A stretch of 64,000 bases of DNA from Pelomyxa schiedti (Eukaryota; Evosea; Pelobiontida; Pelomyxidae). This document shows positions 31,818 to 44,268 of this stretch, in pieces; the first letter of the stretch is position 1, and each line of letters begins with the position of its first letter. Location of the stretch: assembly GCA_020536535.1 (NCBI GenBank), contig JAHLWZ010000702.1, positions 67,452 through 131,451 of the forward strand. The letters are read 5' to 3'. Position numbers and translations under genes: made by a program. The notes beneath the pieces were generated by a model that did no database searches, was not told the origin of the DNA, and worked only from the letters and a program-made list of their open reading frames with translations.

Positions 31818-33929
31818 TCACCGGCCACTGGATACTACAATTTTGGAGATGGAATTCTGGGGGCATTCTCCAATATCGGGAATTCCATTGTAGGGTGTAT
31901 CCTGTGTTGTGTTACCCCAGGGTGACTGGAAGGCCGGCCGTAGGGTAGCAAAGTCTTGGGCAAGCATAAGGAGTACAATGGCTGCGCAGCCTATGACTAT
32001 GTATGCAAGTGGGGTATTGACCAGCATCAAACTTGACATCAGAATATAAAGCCCTTGTTGGCCAAACCTATCCACAGTTAACCTTTTTATTGGAATGAAA
32101 TTGGAGAAGTAGACCAGCACAAGGAGAGCACAAATCCTTGTTTGGAAATTAACCGATGGTTAACTGGAAAAAACATACCAAGGTACTGCTCAGAGGCGGC
32201 AGTATTAAGAAGATAGAAGGAGAAAGACACCATGTAGTAAGACGGAACCTGTGCTATCGTAATTGAAATCATGCTCAGAATCTAGATCACTTGTTAAGTG
32301 ATTAGAGTTATTTTAAGGGATGTAAACCGAATTTTTGGATGCAAGTAAGACGAGAACAAAACCAAGTGATATTGCACATAAAAGCGGGAATATACGTCCG
32401 AAATATCTCAGAGGTGGGCAGTCCACAAGGAAGATTCGATAACTGTCAAGTGTTACCAATACCCGGGAATTCGTAAAATACAGGACAGCTGTGACAATGA
32501 ACACAGCATTTAATGCCGCTCCTTGTACAAGCAAGCGAGGAAGTAGACCGTTGCATTGGTTACTTTCAGTCGGTTGGTTTGAACTATCAATAAATGCACT
32601 GTTCTTAAATTCAGGTTGGTATACAAAAAATCCATGTCAAAAAATTCAGGTTGGTATTCAAAAAATCCATTTTTGGAACAAAAAATAGAAGATAACTTAC
32701 TCCAAACACTGTTACAGGATAGGTAAGCAAAAGGAACAGTAACCAAGCAAGCAATGTGTGCACTAAAGTATTCCTAACAGCAGGGGATCCCCACAGGTAG
32801 GCACCCCTTTGTTGTAATCCAGAATTGAGGCTTTTAACTGTTGATACAACACTGCTCCAAGATGGTGATTTCCAAAGTTCACCTGGTGATTGTTTAACGT
32901 GTGCTAGATGCCTGTGATAAATCTTGGTTCCGTGCTTTAACAGAGGAATCATACTTGTCACGAAAATAAAACGCGAGTAGAGCCGTGCCGGCGTTACAAA
33001 AGAAACCCCACACACAGACGGCAGTAAGGTTAATTTCAAAGTCCAGGCCCAAAACTTTGAATCAATAAGAATTTCACAGTGAGAAACATTTGCTGTAAAA
33101 CCTGCTAATACGCCTAGTGATAGAGTATTGCAGACCATACTAGTTATGTCGCCTGTGTTCCCACAAGAACTTGACACTGCATTGTATGCATCCTTTAGAG
33201 CATTACTATAGTTTCAAAGAATCAATTTATGTACGCTGCTTGCAGATCCATCATCCGAACATATTCTGATTTTAAGCAATTTCCAATAGCTAGACATTAT
33301 TTGTGCCATGCATATTTGCCTTATTTGGTAGCAAATCTGGGAGGTTTCGGATGAGATGAGGAAATTGGAGAAACCTTTCCTTACCACAAGACCAACATAC
33401 TGCCCGTAGAGACCACAAGCAACTTGACAAGAAAGCAAGGTTACATTAAGAACTGTAACAGATTGAAGCACTCTGTGCTGGAAGCGTGCCGTGCTGTCGG
33501 AAATCCAACCAATTATAAATGATACCAGAGGTAAAAGAAGGTTGGCAATCAAAAGCATGGATGAGTACAATCCTATGATATCACACCCGCCCGTGCATCT
33601 AACCAATAGGTAGTAGAGGCTCTACCATAAATGTCAGGAAGAAGAAAAAATAACAGTAACACAACGAAAACAATGGAATTACCACCAAATAAAGCAGCCA
33701 CTACCACCAACTCACACACATATTTCTCAAAGTCCTGCTCTGTCAATGCGAAACCCCACAGCACCCCGAACAACAATTTTTCGCCACCAGACAATACGCT
33801 CGCAGAATGTTTGTGCACAACAGCGTCAGTGTTTACAGTGGTCAGTGCAGCATCAGGCGGGGTCGTAATACTAGTGTTTACAGTGGTCTCTTTGGTCCCG
33901 TCCGGATCTGCGAGCCGGCAGTCATCCAT
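31818..33929 (-). CDS. polytopic membrane protein, unrecognised family
   Basis: Start MDDCRLADPD at 33929, stop at 31818, with about eight exons. Hydrophobic spans include ELVVVAALFGGNSIVFVVLL, LYSSMLLIANLLLPLVSFII, TVLNVTLLSCQVACGLYG, VCNTLSLGVLAGFTANV, VHTLLAWLLFLLLTYPVTVF, NAVFIVTAVLYFTNS, FPLLCAISLGFVLVLLA and IVIGCAAIVLLMLAQ, so roughly eight to ten membrane segments. Cysteine-containing loops (SSSCGNTGD) suggest one is extracellular. A few joints are secure: PDIYG/LYSSM across a 54-nt intron. I see no transporter or receptor signature that I can name. Exon edges between 32700 and 31960 are uncertain. Confidence 0.5.
32607..32670. repeat. 29-bp direct repeat, two copies, 35-bp period
   Basis: Copies at 32607-32635 and 32642-32670 differ by one base (aaattcaggttggtat, then a or t, then caaaaaatccat). 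They lie inside an intron of the polytopic membrane gene, next to its 5' splice site region. Confidence 0.9.
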
Positions 33930-34057
33930 ACCACTCACCGTAGGAGTCACTACAACAGCACCACCGCGAGCAATACCGTGATTAGCCGACGGTGATTAGT
34001 GCAATTCACCGAATGTGCGGCGATAACGAAAAACACAACCGGAACGCTGTATTTGAT

Positions 34058-37000
34058 TCAGCAAGAAGTTGATTTCTTGGTCGGTGCCCCAGAACCCTCC
34101 TGGTATGTCACACTTGTGTGTGGATGTGTTATCACCAGTTCCATTTCAGCTGAGCCTATGAATCCTCAGACTCATCATCAGACAAGAAAAAGTTCCTTTC
34201 CAAACAAAAAAATGGGTCTTGCATTACAAAGCGGCCGAGTGGGGGGCAGTCCTTGAAAGGTTCTAGATAGACAGGAAGAGTGGGTTGAATTTGAACCAGG
34301 CAGCAGTCTCCGGTCTTGATGGCCTTGGGGTTATCCTCGACAACTGTGCACTGGTTAGTTGCTTTGTGAAGAAGGAGTAGAAAAATGGGGAATTAAGTAC
34401 CGGTGCCGGAACGGCGGTCAATTTTTTGAATGAGCCTTACAAACCTTCCTGCAAAGGAAGCTGTGTGCGCAAAGAAGAACGGGGTGTAGCCTACATGAAG
34501 TTGTCCAGGGTGACTGAGAACTATAACCTGAGCTACGAATGAGCCGACAGAAGGGCCTTGAGGAACTCTGTGAGAATTATGTGTAAAAAGGGTCGGGTTA
34601 CCAGGATTGATGCACAGAACCATCCCTCTTGATACGTCATTACACGAAACGTTTCTCAAGTTCAGACCCAGGTTGTCACCAGCCTGGCATGACTTGAGCT
34701 GGCCATGATGAATTTCCATTGAGCCCACAGTAGTTGTAATGCGGCTTGGCATGAGAGTTACCACATCACCCACTTTTACAGAACCAGATGCCTGACATGG
34801 AGAATTGATTGAAAAGGGTTAATGATGAGAGAGATAGAAATAAGCTAGATACCACTCTCCCAATTGCCACTGTACCAACTCCTCCAATCTTATTGCACTC
34901 CTGGATTGGAATTCTCAGAGAAGAGTCATACATTCTTAGGGGTATGTCGCATGCATCTATGGCATCCATCAGGGTGTACCCAGTGACTTGTTCCCCGCTA
35001 GAAGCAACCCTTGTCCACCCGGCATACCTTTTGCATTCTGTAAGTGACTTTTATTTAACCTTAAAATTTTTCAAACCAGGGAATTGAAATTTGTTTTTCC
35101 GTGAGACCAACACCTTGCCATCCAGAAATTGGAATCACTGCAACTTTGTTGCCTTGGACACCCATACTTATGTGTGTTAAAGGACAAAGAGTAACTTTGG
35201 TGCTTACCTTGTTAAAAGTTTCACCAAATTTTCTTGAACTTCTGTAAATCTACTAAACTGGTAGTTGACAGTGTCCATTTTATTCACAACAATGATCTTT
35301 CATTAAATTAAAACAAAGAAAATTGGATAGGAGACAGACAAATTGCTTGATCCCTTGTGTAATAGCAATCTGTGCTTCCTCTCGGGTCATCCCACCTCGC
35401 ATAATTCCACTCTCAAACTCGCCTGGAGCAGCGGATACAAGTAATACAGCAACGTCTGCAAGACTTGAACCAACAGCCATATTTTTGACGAATTGTCTTG
35501 TGCCGGGTGCATCAAGGATATCAACCTGGTTTTCCAGATATTATTACTCGACAGGATAGAAGGGAAAAAACCTCGTATTTAGGTGTAGAAATTCCCCAAA
35601 TTGCTGTTTCTATGGTGCATGACTGTTCACGCTCTAACGTGTAAGTTAAATTACCTTCCCATAGAACATGTTAAACCTGCTCTCAGTTTATCTAAGATCC
35701 ATGCAAACTTCGATGCAGTCTGTGTAGGGTTACATTACAGAACAATACTGAGTGCAAGACCTTGCCAATACTTGAGGCAGCGTATTCAATTCTGTCCAAT
35801 GTTCGCTGGTCAACGTGCCCACATTTGACTACAAGATGGCCAATGGTAGTACTTTTCCCAGAATCTTTGTCACCAATAAATATAAGGCACAATCGAGGCT
35901 TTCCAGTAAATGATCGTGCTTGCTGAGTCATTACCACATGATTCGCTGCGCTCAAGCGCACTACTTCAGGCTTGGCTGAAACAAAGCGTGCGTAATTGGC
36001 ATTTCTCCACTCTTTTGCCGCATTGTATTCAGAGAGTTGAGTTTGAGAAAGGGAATCAACTAGTTTGCTGTCAGCAATTGCACGAACTACATCCCAATCC
36101 ACTTCATGCAAGCCGTAACAGCTTGATGCAGATCCCCTCCAGGACCACTGTCCAATTATGGTGCTAAATGCATTCCACGCTTTGCACAAAACTTTTGGAT
36201 CTTTTGAAGGGTCGACGCTTTCACAGCCAAGGAATTTACCCAACGAAGTACTACGTCGGATAGAAATAGAAGAGTCAGAGTTGACCATCAGCGAGGCAAA
36301 TACAGGTGTTAATGTCTCTTGTTCACATTCTAGCCAAGAAGTGATAACATTCTCCCACTTTTGGCAGGAGTTTTGCAGGAGAGCAAGATTGCAGCTTAGG
36401 TGTTTCTCAAAAGTTGTTGGGGCTTTGAAGGCGCGATAGGCATCCATAATTTCTTGGACAGGATAGGTTGCTGTTGAAAACCACACGTACATCATTCGCA
36501 TTACATTCTGCCACTGCAAATGTGGTGGCAAAGCAGCTGAAAGCTTGTCAATAAATATCTTCCGCAAGCAACTAAATACAAGGCTGCAAACTTTAGGATT
36601 GGCCAAAAATGCAGTAACTTCAGTCTCTGAAGCATCATTTAACAATGCAGAAATTTTCTTGGCAGTATTCAAAACTCCTACAGGTATCTGCGCTGTAATA
36701 TCTGTTGGTGCAGTAGTGGAAGAAGCTGGAGCTCCTTGGTCACCTTGAGCAAGTTGCTCCACAAGTTCTTTCATGAACTCACGGGTTACGATCTGATTTT
36801 TGGCAAGTTGATCCGGCACACGACTGTCGGTTTGATTTGGTTTTTGTAGTGCCAGTACGAACAACTGCTTCATATATCTTCGCATAGTTTCGGAATTAAT
36901 CACCTCAAACTTAGATGGCACTGGATGCTTTGTATCAATCAACGTATATGCAAATGCTTTTTCGGGCCTATACTTGCCAGGGGAGTCAGCTGTTGGTATA

Positions 37001-40000
37001 GATTGATTTTTAATCCAGTTAACAAGCATTTCATCAAATTCTTCTTGCTTGGGCTGTGTGTGTGGGTTTTGAATCCAGACAGCAAGTGAAGATAGAAGTT
37101 CAGCTATTCGAGTAACGTCTAGGCCTGTGTGCCTCTCTGCTCTCATGTGAAGATTTAGGTAACCAATGTATAGATGCCCAGTGGCTGTAAGAGGTGCCAT
37201 GGGTGTGCCAGTAATGAATTCACTGCGCCACATAAATACATGGGTGCAAAATAACAATAATACCTCATAAGACCAGTCATTAAATTTGAGAGCACCATAT
37301 TTGTCAGTGGCTCTGGGGCTAATGGTAACGCAAAGTTAGCCTTGTGGAAACACCCAGGAACAGTGACAGCACTCGCATCTTCCTTCTTTGCTAACCTCCA
37401 ATACAGCCTAAAGTAATCGAAACTTGTCATGTCAGCCCCTCCAGAAACGACATATAGTAGTTCCTTGGCATTGAAAAGTAGGCCAATGGACTGCGAGGGT
37501 GCAATAGTATACAAACAAGCAGGAAGTGTATTTCGCTCGCGAATAAGTTCAACAAAAGTGGCAAAACTGAGGGGGTCAATAAAACGTTTGCAGGCATCCT
37601 CTAGATCTACTGTTTTTGGCTACAGGGAAAGTTAGGTATTGGCGGTTGGGTTTTGAAAGTCTCACATTGCAATGATATTTGCAGAGAATTTTGGGATAAC
37701 ACTCATTGATTGACATATCGGCTTCCAATCTTTCTGAGGTAGGAGGATTTGCAAGCTCTACAACAACATGAACCCTTACTTGACCCTCGCGGTTATGAGA
37801 AACAGTCTCCGTAAAAGAGATTTGTGTTTGAGGATTGCCTAAAAGAGCCACTGCTTGTGGCTTGGAGGAGGCCAATTTCGTAATCACTGGGGGAGTAAGA
37901 ACTTTTCTTTTGTGAACATAAAAAAAAACCTTGCTTTCGTGCTAGAGAATGCTCATCCCCTTCAACAACAAAGAGAGAGAGGCGTGTCTCATCACCATTG
38001 GGTGTCTCTGCAAGAATGCACACCCTGTTTAACATTTTTCTGGCTCTGGGGCCTTGCATTGCAACTAGTCTTTGAACTAAAACCAGTGTGACATCTCCAT
38101 CAAAAAAATAAAAATAAAAATAAAAATAAAAATAAAAATAAAAATAAAAAAGCTGAGACACACCTTGACGGTCCAGGTTTGTTTGGGATACAAAGCCATG
38201 TCCAAGTCTCACTCTCATGGATTCCAAGCCAGCAGATAGAGCTTCTTTATCACTTTGTCTAAGAAATAGTTTCTCCGCACGTGAGTTTTAGTGGTTTTTT
38301 TTACCTAAATAAACCAGTATTTTGTGCCGCAGTGGCATTAAACTTGTCAGTGTCTCTAATTTGATACTGCTCAAGTAGGCGCGTAAGACTGTCCATCTGA
38401 GATTCCACACTATCAAGTACTTTTTCCAAATACGCCTGTAAAAGGGTTGAGTAACTTAATTGGAAGACAAAAATATGTTACCTGCAGTATAGTACCTGAC
38501 CTCACTGCCTTGCTTAAAAGTGCAATACTTTCCACTTGCGTCTTTAGTTAAATGAGAAATTAAGAAAAAAGATAAGAACTCACAGCGCGAAGTGTTTTTA
38601 CTTCTGCAGCTTTTTCAGTAAGCAAAGCAGGGGTTATTGTTGCCTTTCCAAGTTCAGTGATGATTCGTGAAAGTCTTTCCTCCACTCCTATCACTGCTGA
38701 AATGGCGCCTTCAACACTCTTGCCAAGTGTGCTCACTTGATAATTTTGCATTTCGTAAAGCTTGGACTGCTTTCTTATTGTTATCATTCCTTTTGCAGCC
38801 CAGTCGCACAGTGGGTCAGAGAGAACGCCTCTGCAACATAAAGCGCCATCACTAAATCCTGCAGGGAAGCTACACTCTACAGCGCCTGAGCCCTTCCCTC
38901 CTATTATGGACATGGAGCTTTGTGTGCTACTAGCCTGAGCTCTAAGCTCATTTGCGATGTTGGCAACATCTCTAACAGGATGAAAATGGCCTCCAAGAGC
39001 TGCCCTTAACCCTTGCAAAAAACTCGCTTGTGCATCCTTCATGTGACATACATGGAAGTCAATGATACACTTTGTATCTCCCATATCAGTTCGAGCTTTT
39101 TGTATTGTTTCTATCATCTGCTGTTGGTAACTTGCCAATAGTGAGACCAATTAGGTACATGTAATCAAATACCCTGTGAGGCCTTTCGAATCTTTGGCAG
39201 TGAAAAATTTGTACCGTGGATGACTTGTATTGGAAGGGATCTGATCTGGCGCCCCAGATTGCAGATATACAGTTTCTTCACCATCAGTGAGAAACCAGAT
39301 TACTATACTTGAGGCCTATATTCCAATATGAATAATGGAGAAATTGGCGGGTCTCACATTTGAGAAAGCTCGGAGTTGAGTTCCTATATCCAGCAGGGCC
39401 GCCTCAATATTGGTTCCGCCCTTTGCCTTAAATATATTATCACTCACGAGATTTTTGATTTCTTCAGTCATTCGCTCCTCTGAAAACAACTCCCCAGATT
39501 CCGTGTCCGTGAATTGTGCTAAGAGCACTGTTAAAACCAAGAAAAGAGGTGTGCCATCATAGAACCTGCCGTAAATTTGATTGCAGTAGAGAGTTTGTAG
39601 TTCCAGGGCACAACTGTAACAGACGAACCCCGCCTTACAGCCCCAATGACAAGAGGTGGAATTAAATCGCGAGCTACGAAAGAAAGTAATTGAGATGACA
39701 TCATCTAAAAAAAAAGAGGCAATACCCTTCTTTATACTACTATCAACGTGGTCTGTAGAGTTTGGAGCACAGTAAAGTCCTTCGCTGTCGTGATTCATGG
39801 AAGCACTAATATCCAGGTAGAAAAACACTTGCTCCTCAGTGGTGTTGGCACTTGTTTCAGAGCCCTGGGGAATTAGATATGGATAAAAAGGATAAATGCC
39901 ACACCTCCTCTTCCTCAATATAGCAAAAAACATTGTTTTTCCTCTCCATCTGAACTACAAGCATTTGTGCATTTTCACCCCAAAGGTGCAACATCCGTGA

Positions 40001-40589
40001 TCTATTGGAGTCCTTTGAGAATATTAAATTGTTATCACTGGCATTTTAGGTAAGCAAACCAGTGCAGCCGAACTTGCAGAAGGGATGGTACTTGCTGAGC
40101 ACAATGATGTAGCGGTGGGCTGCGTGGCACTTCCTTGTACAAAAGGCAGAGTGCGAACATATCTTGCAAGTTGTATGAACACATTTTTCTGCTCCGCCGA
40201 AAGCAATTCATCAAATACTCTATAAACTGTATCTTTGTGAAGCCATTCTACAAGGAGGGAAGCAGTCAATGAAATAGTTTGAAAAAAGGGGGGAGCAACA
40301 TACCAAGAACATCGCCTACAGAAGACACCCCAAGCTTGCTTATTACAATGGCTAAATCGTCCTTGTGCTGAGGCGTGATCAATCCCATTTGCTTTTCCAT
40401 ATCAGCCCTGAGTACAGACAGCAACGTCGTAGCATTTGCCGTCGCCGATATACTCCCATAATTTGCCGAGGCAGTCGTGGCGGGTGCCGCAGTTTCCTGC
40501 TGTGCCACAGCCACGTAGTGCTGGAATTCGCTCTCGGTGATTAATCCCGCGTCGTGCAGCGCTGACAGAGCCTCTCGTGCACTTGACAT
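34058..40589 (-). CDS. giant fusion: N-terminal vWA domain, large unknown middle, complete eEF1A-like GTPase
   Basis: About twenty exons read continuously from MSSAREALSALHDAG at 40589 to the stop at 34058 (3' end uncertain; estimated 1,600-1,800 residues). The vWA domain (39.9-39.2 kb) has FFYLDISASMN (MIDAS D-x-S-x-S), KGGTNIEAAL and IVIWFLTDGEE. A ~1,000-residue middle region is mainly helical, with GHLYIGYLNLHMRAERHTG. The C-terminal third is an eEF1A-like translation GTPase with all G motifs: GDKDSGKST, EREQSCTIE, DAPGTRQFVKNM, NKMD and ISGWQG. Domains 2 and 3 follow (GGVGTVAIGRV, VGSMEIHHGQLKSCQAGDN, FVAQVIVLSHPGQLHVGY, KIDRRSG, CPPLGRFVMQD). Exon joints across the middle are in phase, for example SEFITGTP across an intron at ~37.25 kb. 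GTP binding is expected; a role in translation or quality control is inference. Confidence 0.78.
38102..38151 (-). repeat. (ataaaa)n microsatellite in an intron
   Basis: About seven copies of a six-base A/T unit lie in an intron of the vWA-GTPase gene, between NLDRQ and DVTLVLVQRL. In one frame it translates as an FY repeat, but splice signals flank it. Confidence 0.85.
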
Positions 40590-40856
40590 CGAGAGTGCTG
40601 TTGTGCATATGGTTTTGTTTAGCTGTCATACACCAATCTCACCCGGGTGGTTGTGTGGTGCGTGGGGAGTGCGTTGAGTTACGGACCTCGTTGAATGAGC
40701 TTGGCTTTGGTTGCATTAAAAGTGTCCCCTAGAAAGTCGCGCAAAGAAACTAGGGCGTGACCTTGGCGATGAAACGTATCCATGGTTCAAAAATTGACAA
40801 ACAACAAACGAGAAGAAAAGAATAAAGTCGTGTATTTTATTCCGGGACAGGATATT

Positions 40857-43462
40857 TCAGTAGTCGTAGTTCTCATTCAGAATCCAAGTCAGCTTGACAC
40901 CGCATTTGGTGAGAAGGTGTGTGGTAGCACCCATGAAGGCATTTGGGCCACAGAGATATACAAGCCGTTCAGAGATTTGAGGGACTTCCCTGTGTGGGGT
41001 GAGTAGGGGTAAGATGGACCCAAACACAACAACCTCTGCAAGAATTCTTCTGTGAGGTGGCCATAGCAAACACCATCCACTCGATAATCAGTGGGACCGT
41101 CCCAGAGATTTGTTCTGGTAAGTGCCACAAGAAATTTCCGGATAATCGGGGTGCCTGATGTAAGGGACTCCCAATCTGTCTTGAACGGGATATCTTGATA
41201 TTCCCTTTCAACTGCCAAAGATAAGTTGGAGTAAGAGAAAGAAGAAGTATACCATGAATCGAGACAATATCAGGAAGCTCGTGTTCTGTTACAATCTTCT
41301 CAGAGAAGGTATTTCGTAGTCCCCGTAGCATACTTATGACAGGTGTAACTCCTGAACCTGCTGTGATCATTAAGACCCTCCACCAGTTTGAAAAAGGATA
41401 GGTCGGTGCTCTGTTTCCAAGCTTGCAGAAGTTAGTTGAAATTTAAGATTTGAAGTGCTCCAACTACCTGAATGTAGAAAGAAACTGGGAGAGTAAATCC
41501 TCCTTCGATCCCTTGCATCACACCTGATGTCTCACCGATAATTGCAGTATCGTGAAGCCAACCAGTCACTTTCCCTTGCCTCTTAACGGAAATTTCAATT
41601 TCATATCTGTCTCTGCGCGTTTTACTGGTAGCGCTCTCTTCAATTGTCGGTACAGTAGCAAACGCCGCAGTGGAAATAGACCAACAACGTAGGTACTCTT
41701 CACCTCCAATGTCAAATCTGAATGTTGAATATTGCCCTGGTTCCCACCTGACGCTCCTACTGGTTCGCCAAATAAACGTAGTCACGTTCGCAGATTCTTT
41801 ACGTCGCCCTACAAGTTGCATTGCCACATCCCAGGAAGTGCCCAAATTCTTCCATTGGGCAGCTGCAGAATGCCACTTTGGGAGTGCAAAGTCTGGTTGA
41901 AGGAGGATTACACTGTTGGCGGGAATATCAAAGAGGGGTGGATGGTGAGTCGAGAACGACAAGAACTTCCAATGAAAAGGACTTGCACATGCTGTGAGAC
42001 GCCAACGTGTCGCTAGGAAAGTAGTGAATGCATTGTTCAGAATCAGGAAACAAACATACGTGTGAAAACGCATAACCTATCACAGTTGTCAAGGGACTGG
42101 TGCGGTGGGAGCCAATGTACATCCAAAACGCCAGTAAATTGAAGGGTGTGTCCTCTCTCGAAATCGAGAAAGGTTATCCCAGCATGGTGGTCAATGAGTG
42201 TATTCCCTAATACCTGACACAGTCAGGTTGGCAGATAGGCGTCAGGTACCTGGAACATTCCTTTTCCATGGTAATCGCCCCACGCAAGTTTATGCCCATC
42301 GATTATACGCACGAATCCTGGTCTGGAGAGGTTTAGCTGCGAAATATGGAAGATGGCATGCCTTCCCCCACGGTGGGATGTATCTACACCGCGAACAAGC
42401 TCAGGGTTGGCAGTGGATATAAAGAAAGTGTCACTACTGGTAATAAAGTTGATGTAGCTGTTTGGTAATTTGTGGCCATCAGACAAGGTAGTATCATCCA
42501 GGCAACTTGGTGTGCATTTCCTCACTGAATCAATTGTGCGGGATTGAATATAACGTGGACAAATCGAGAAAGCTTCCATAACAGTTACAGAAAAGCCATT
42601 CCTTTTTTTTTTAGTGAGTTTCGCTACTATAAAGAGTCTCCTACGAAGAGACGGGGTCACAGACAACGCCAGCTATTCTGTATCGCTTACGCGTTTCAAA
42701 CTCTAAAAACGTGAGACTGATAGGCGTGCCACTGTTGGCCCCAACTTTCCATAGAGGATCCCCAACCGGTGGCGGCTTAAGCACACGAACAAGGCAAGGT
42801 TTCTCAACGCAAACAAGTTGCCTGTATGCGTTAGATTGGAACACTCTAGCCATTCTTGCACTGTCTGGATATACACCACAAGCGTCGCAGAAGTGTGCAG
42901 AAGAAGCGATGCTGCTTGTAGTTGGGGGATAATCTTCCTGGCTCTCACTTGAAGGGGTAGGAGGCGGAACTGCAGATAGGCTCCCAACTACACATGGTTC
43001 ATCCCCAAAGGAATCTTCAGAAAGTGGAGTTGCATCAGGATGTTCAGAGAGCCCCTGCAAAACCTCACTGGAACAAGGGATCAAATCTGTGGGATCGGCA
43101 TATATCGGAGTAAGCCACACCTAGGAGTTAGGTCTAAAAAAAGGACCCAAAAGGAAATAGGAAAATCACCTCGCCTGTTTCCACATCGCGGTAACCCACG
43201 TAAATGGCATGCCTTGTTGACAAAAAATTGATCGAGTCAGGGTGCACTTCTGTAGCAACCTGCGGTAATTTACGTGTTCAAAATCCTCGCAAAGTGAACA
43301 TCCGGTGCAAGAGCCGCAGTAACAGTAAAATCGGACCTTGTGTTCTCCCAGAGATTGAGCACGGTCCCTCATATTGTCACGTTGTTGCATCTCCTTCTCA
43401 CCACGATTGAATATGTCACTTCGCCAGTCTGAGATCCATGGTGCCGTTGTGGTTTGTTGCAT
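40857..43462 (-). CDS. flavoprotein fusion: pyridoxamine-phosphate-oxidase-like FMN domain and ferredoxin-NADP reductase-like domain
   Basis: The start is MQQTTTAPWISDWRSDIF (43462). The first half shows the PNPOx-like split-barrel pattern: VHPDSINFLSTRHAIYVG, then FITSSDTFFISTANPE, DTSHRGG, GFVRIIDGHKLAWGDYHGKG and LIDHHAGITFLDFERGHTLQFTG. The second half is an FNR module: GQYSTFRF, LRCWSIS (the FAD R-x-x-S site), GKVTGWLHD, ITAGSGVTPVISMLRG (NAD(P) G-x-G-x-x-P) and LCGPNAFM near the end. No 2Fe-2S cysteine cluster follows. A poorly conserved Ser/Pro-rich loop with HFCDACGVYPDS lies within the FMN domain. Similar PNPOx-FNR fusions exist in bacteria and probably pass electrons from NAD(P)H through FAD to FMN. 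Exons number about ten and were not all fixed. Confidence 0.78.
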
Positions 43463-43763
43463 TTCGAATGCCACACTGACTACCGAAACCACTTGTCAAG
43501 TGTCAATATGCCAAACGGATGCAACATTTCCCCGGCATCCTGTGATGACAAATGCTGACAACAACGACGAAGAAACGAACGGATCTTTCGGAGACAGAAG
43601 TGAAAAAGTAAACAGAAGAAGGCAGGGGAGATCTCACTTTTTGTGAACTGATTTCGTAAAAGGAGCACGAGCAGGCGTTCCCCACAACGACAACGTACTC
43701 GTTAGTTGATGGAGTTTAACACCGACTGTGAGATGGGGACTCACTCATTACAGATTAAACAAG

Positions 43764-44036
43764 ATGAGAAACATGGCATCCTTGACGGCCGCCATTTTTG
43801 TTGCGTGGATAAGCCTTGTGGCCGGATCGTCCTCCTCATCTGGTTCTTCTTCTTCCTCCACGAGTAGTTCTGTCTACCAACCACACATACACTGGTATGG
43901 CTGGCTGATTGCTGCCATTACTTTGTGCATCCTTATTGGCGCCATTGCCATCTGTGTAGTAGCCGGCCTTACCAAAACCCCACACCCAAAGAAAGACGAC
44001 GACAAGCCGCTCGTATCTGACGGTTCAACGGTCTAG
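43764..44036 (+). CDS. small single-pass membrane protein with Ser-rich ectodomain
   Basis: An intronless frame of 90 residues from ATG 43764 (an upstream in-frame GTG-type start is less likely). An N-terminal signal peptide (TAAIFVAWISLVAG) is followed by a Ser/Thr tract likely to be O-glycosylated, VYQPHIHWY, a membrane span (GWLIAAITLCILIGAIAICVVAG) and a charged cytosolic tail with KKDDDKPL. The type I topology is clear; function unknown. It lies between the divergent flavoprotein start and the DUF1152 gene. Confidence 0.65.
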   Translation: MRNMASLTAAIFVAWISLVAGSSSSSGSSSSSTSSSVYQPHIHWYGWLIAAITLCILIGAIAICVVAGLTKTPHPKKDDDKPLVSDGSTV

Positions 44037-44268
44037 ACCCAAGTACATCCCATGGCACCACCACTTTCATATACCTGCCGTGGCATCTATTTACCCTTGC
44101 GTTGCTGGCTCACCACAGTCCCGGACAGCGCAAGCTAGGATGTGAAAATGCAACCACAAGAAGAAACAAAAACCGTTAGTTGGTTTTCTTCCCCGAACCG
44201 CACCATCAAAACAAAACACACTTTCATAACCCTTAAATAACCAAGCGGTGGTTGTTTTGAAGCGAGCG

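Noticed and set aside
32607-32670. CRISPR-like repeat
   Set aside because: Only two copies, spacer of six bases, and within a eukaryotic intron.
38102-38151. FY-repeat coding segment
   Set aside because: Translation of an A/T microsatellite inside an intron with flanking splice signals; the reading after splicing restores DVTLVLVQRL.
39690-39735. Short T-rich GT-AG piece in the vWA domain of the giant fusion
   Set aside because: The stretch is open in frame and reads KKGIASFFLDDVISITFF, which fits a vWA helix and strand, so it was kept as coding.
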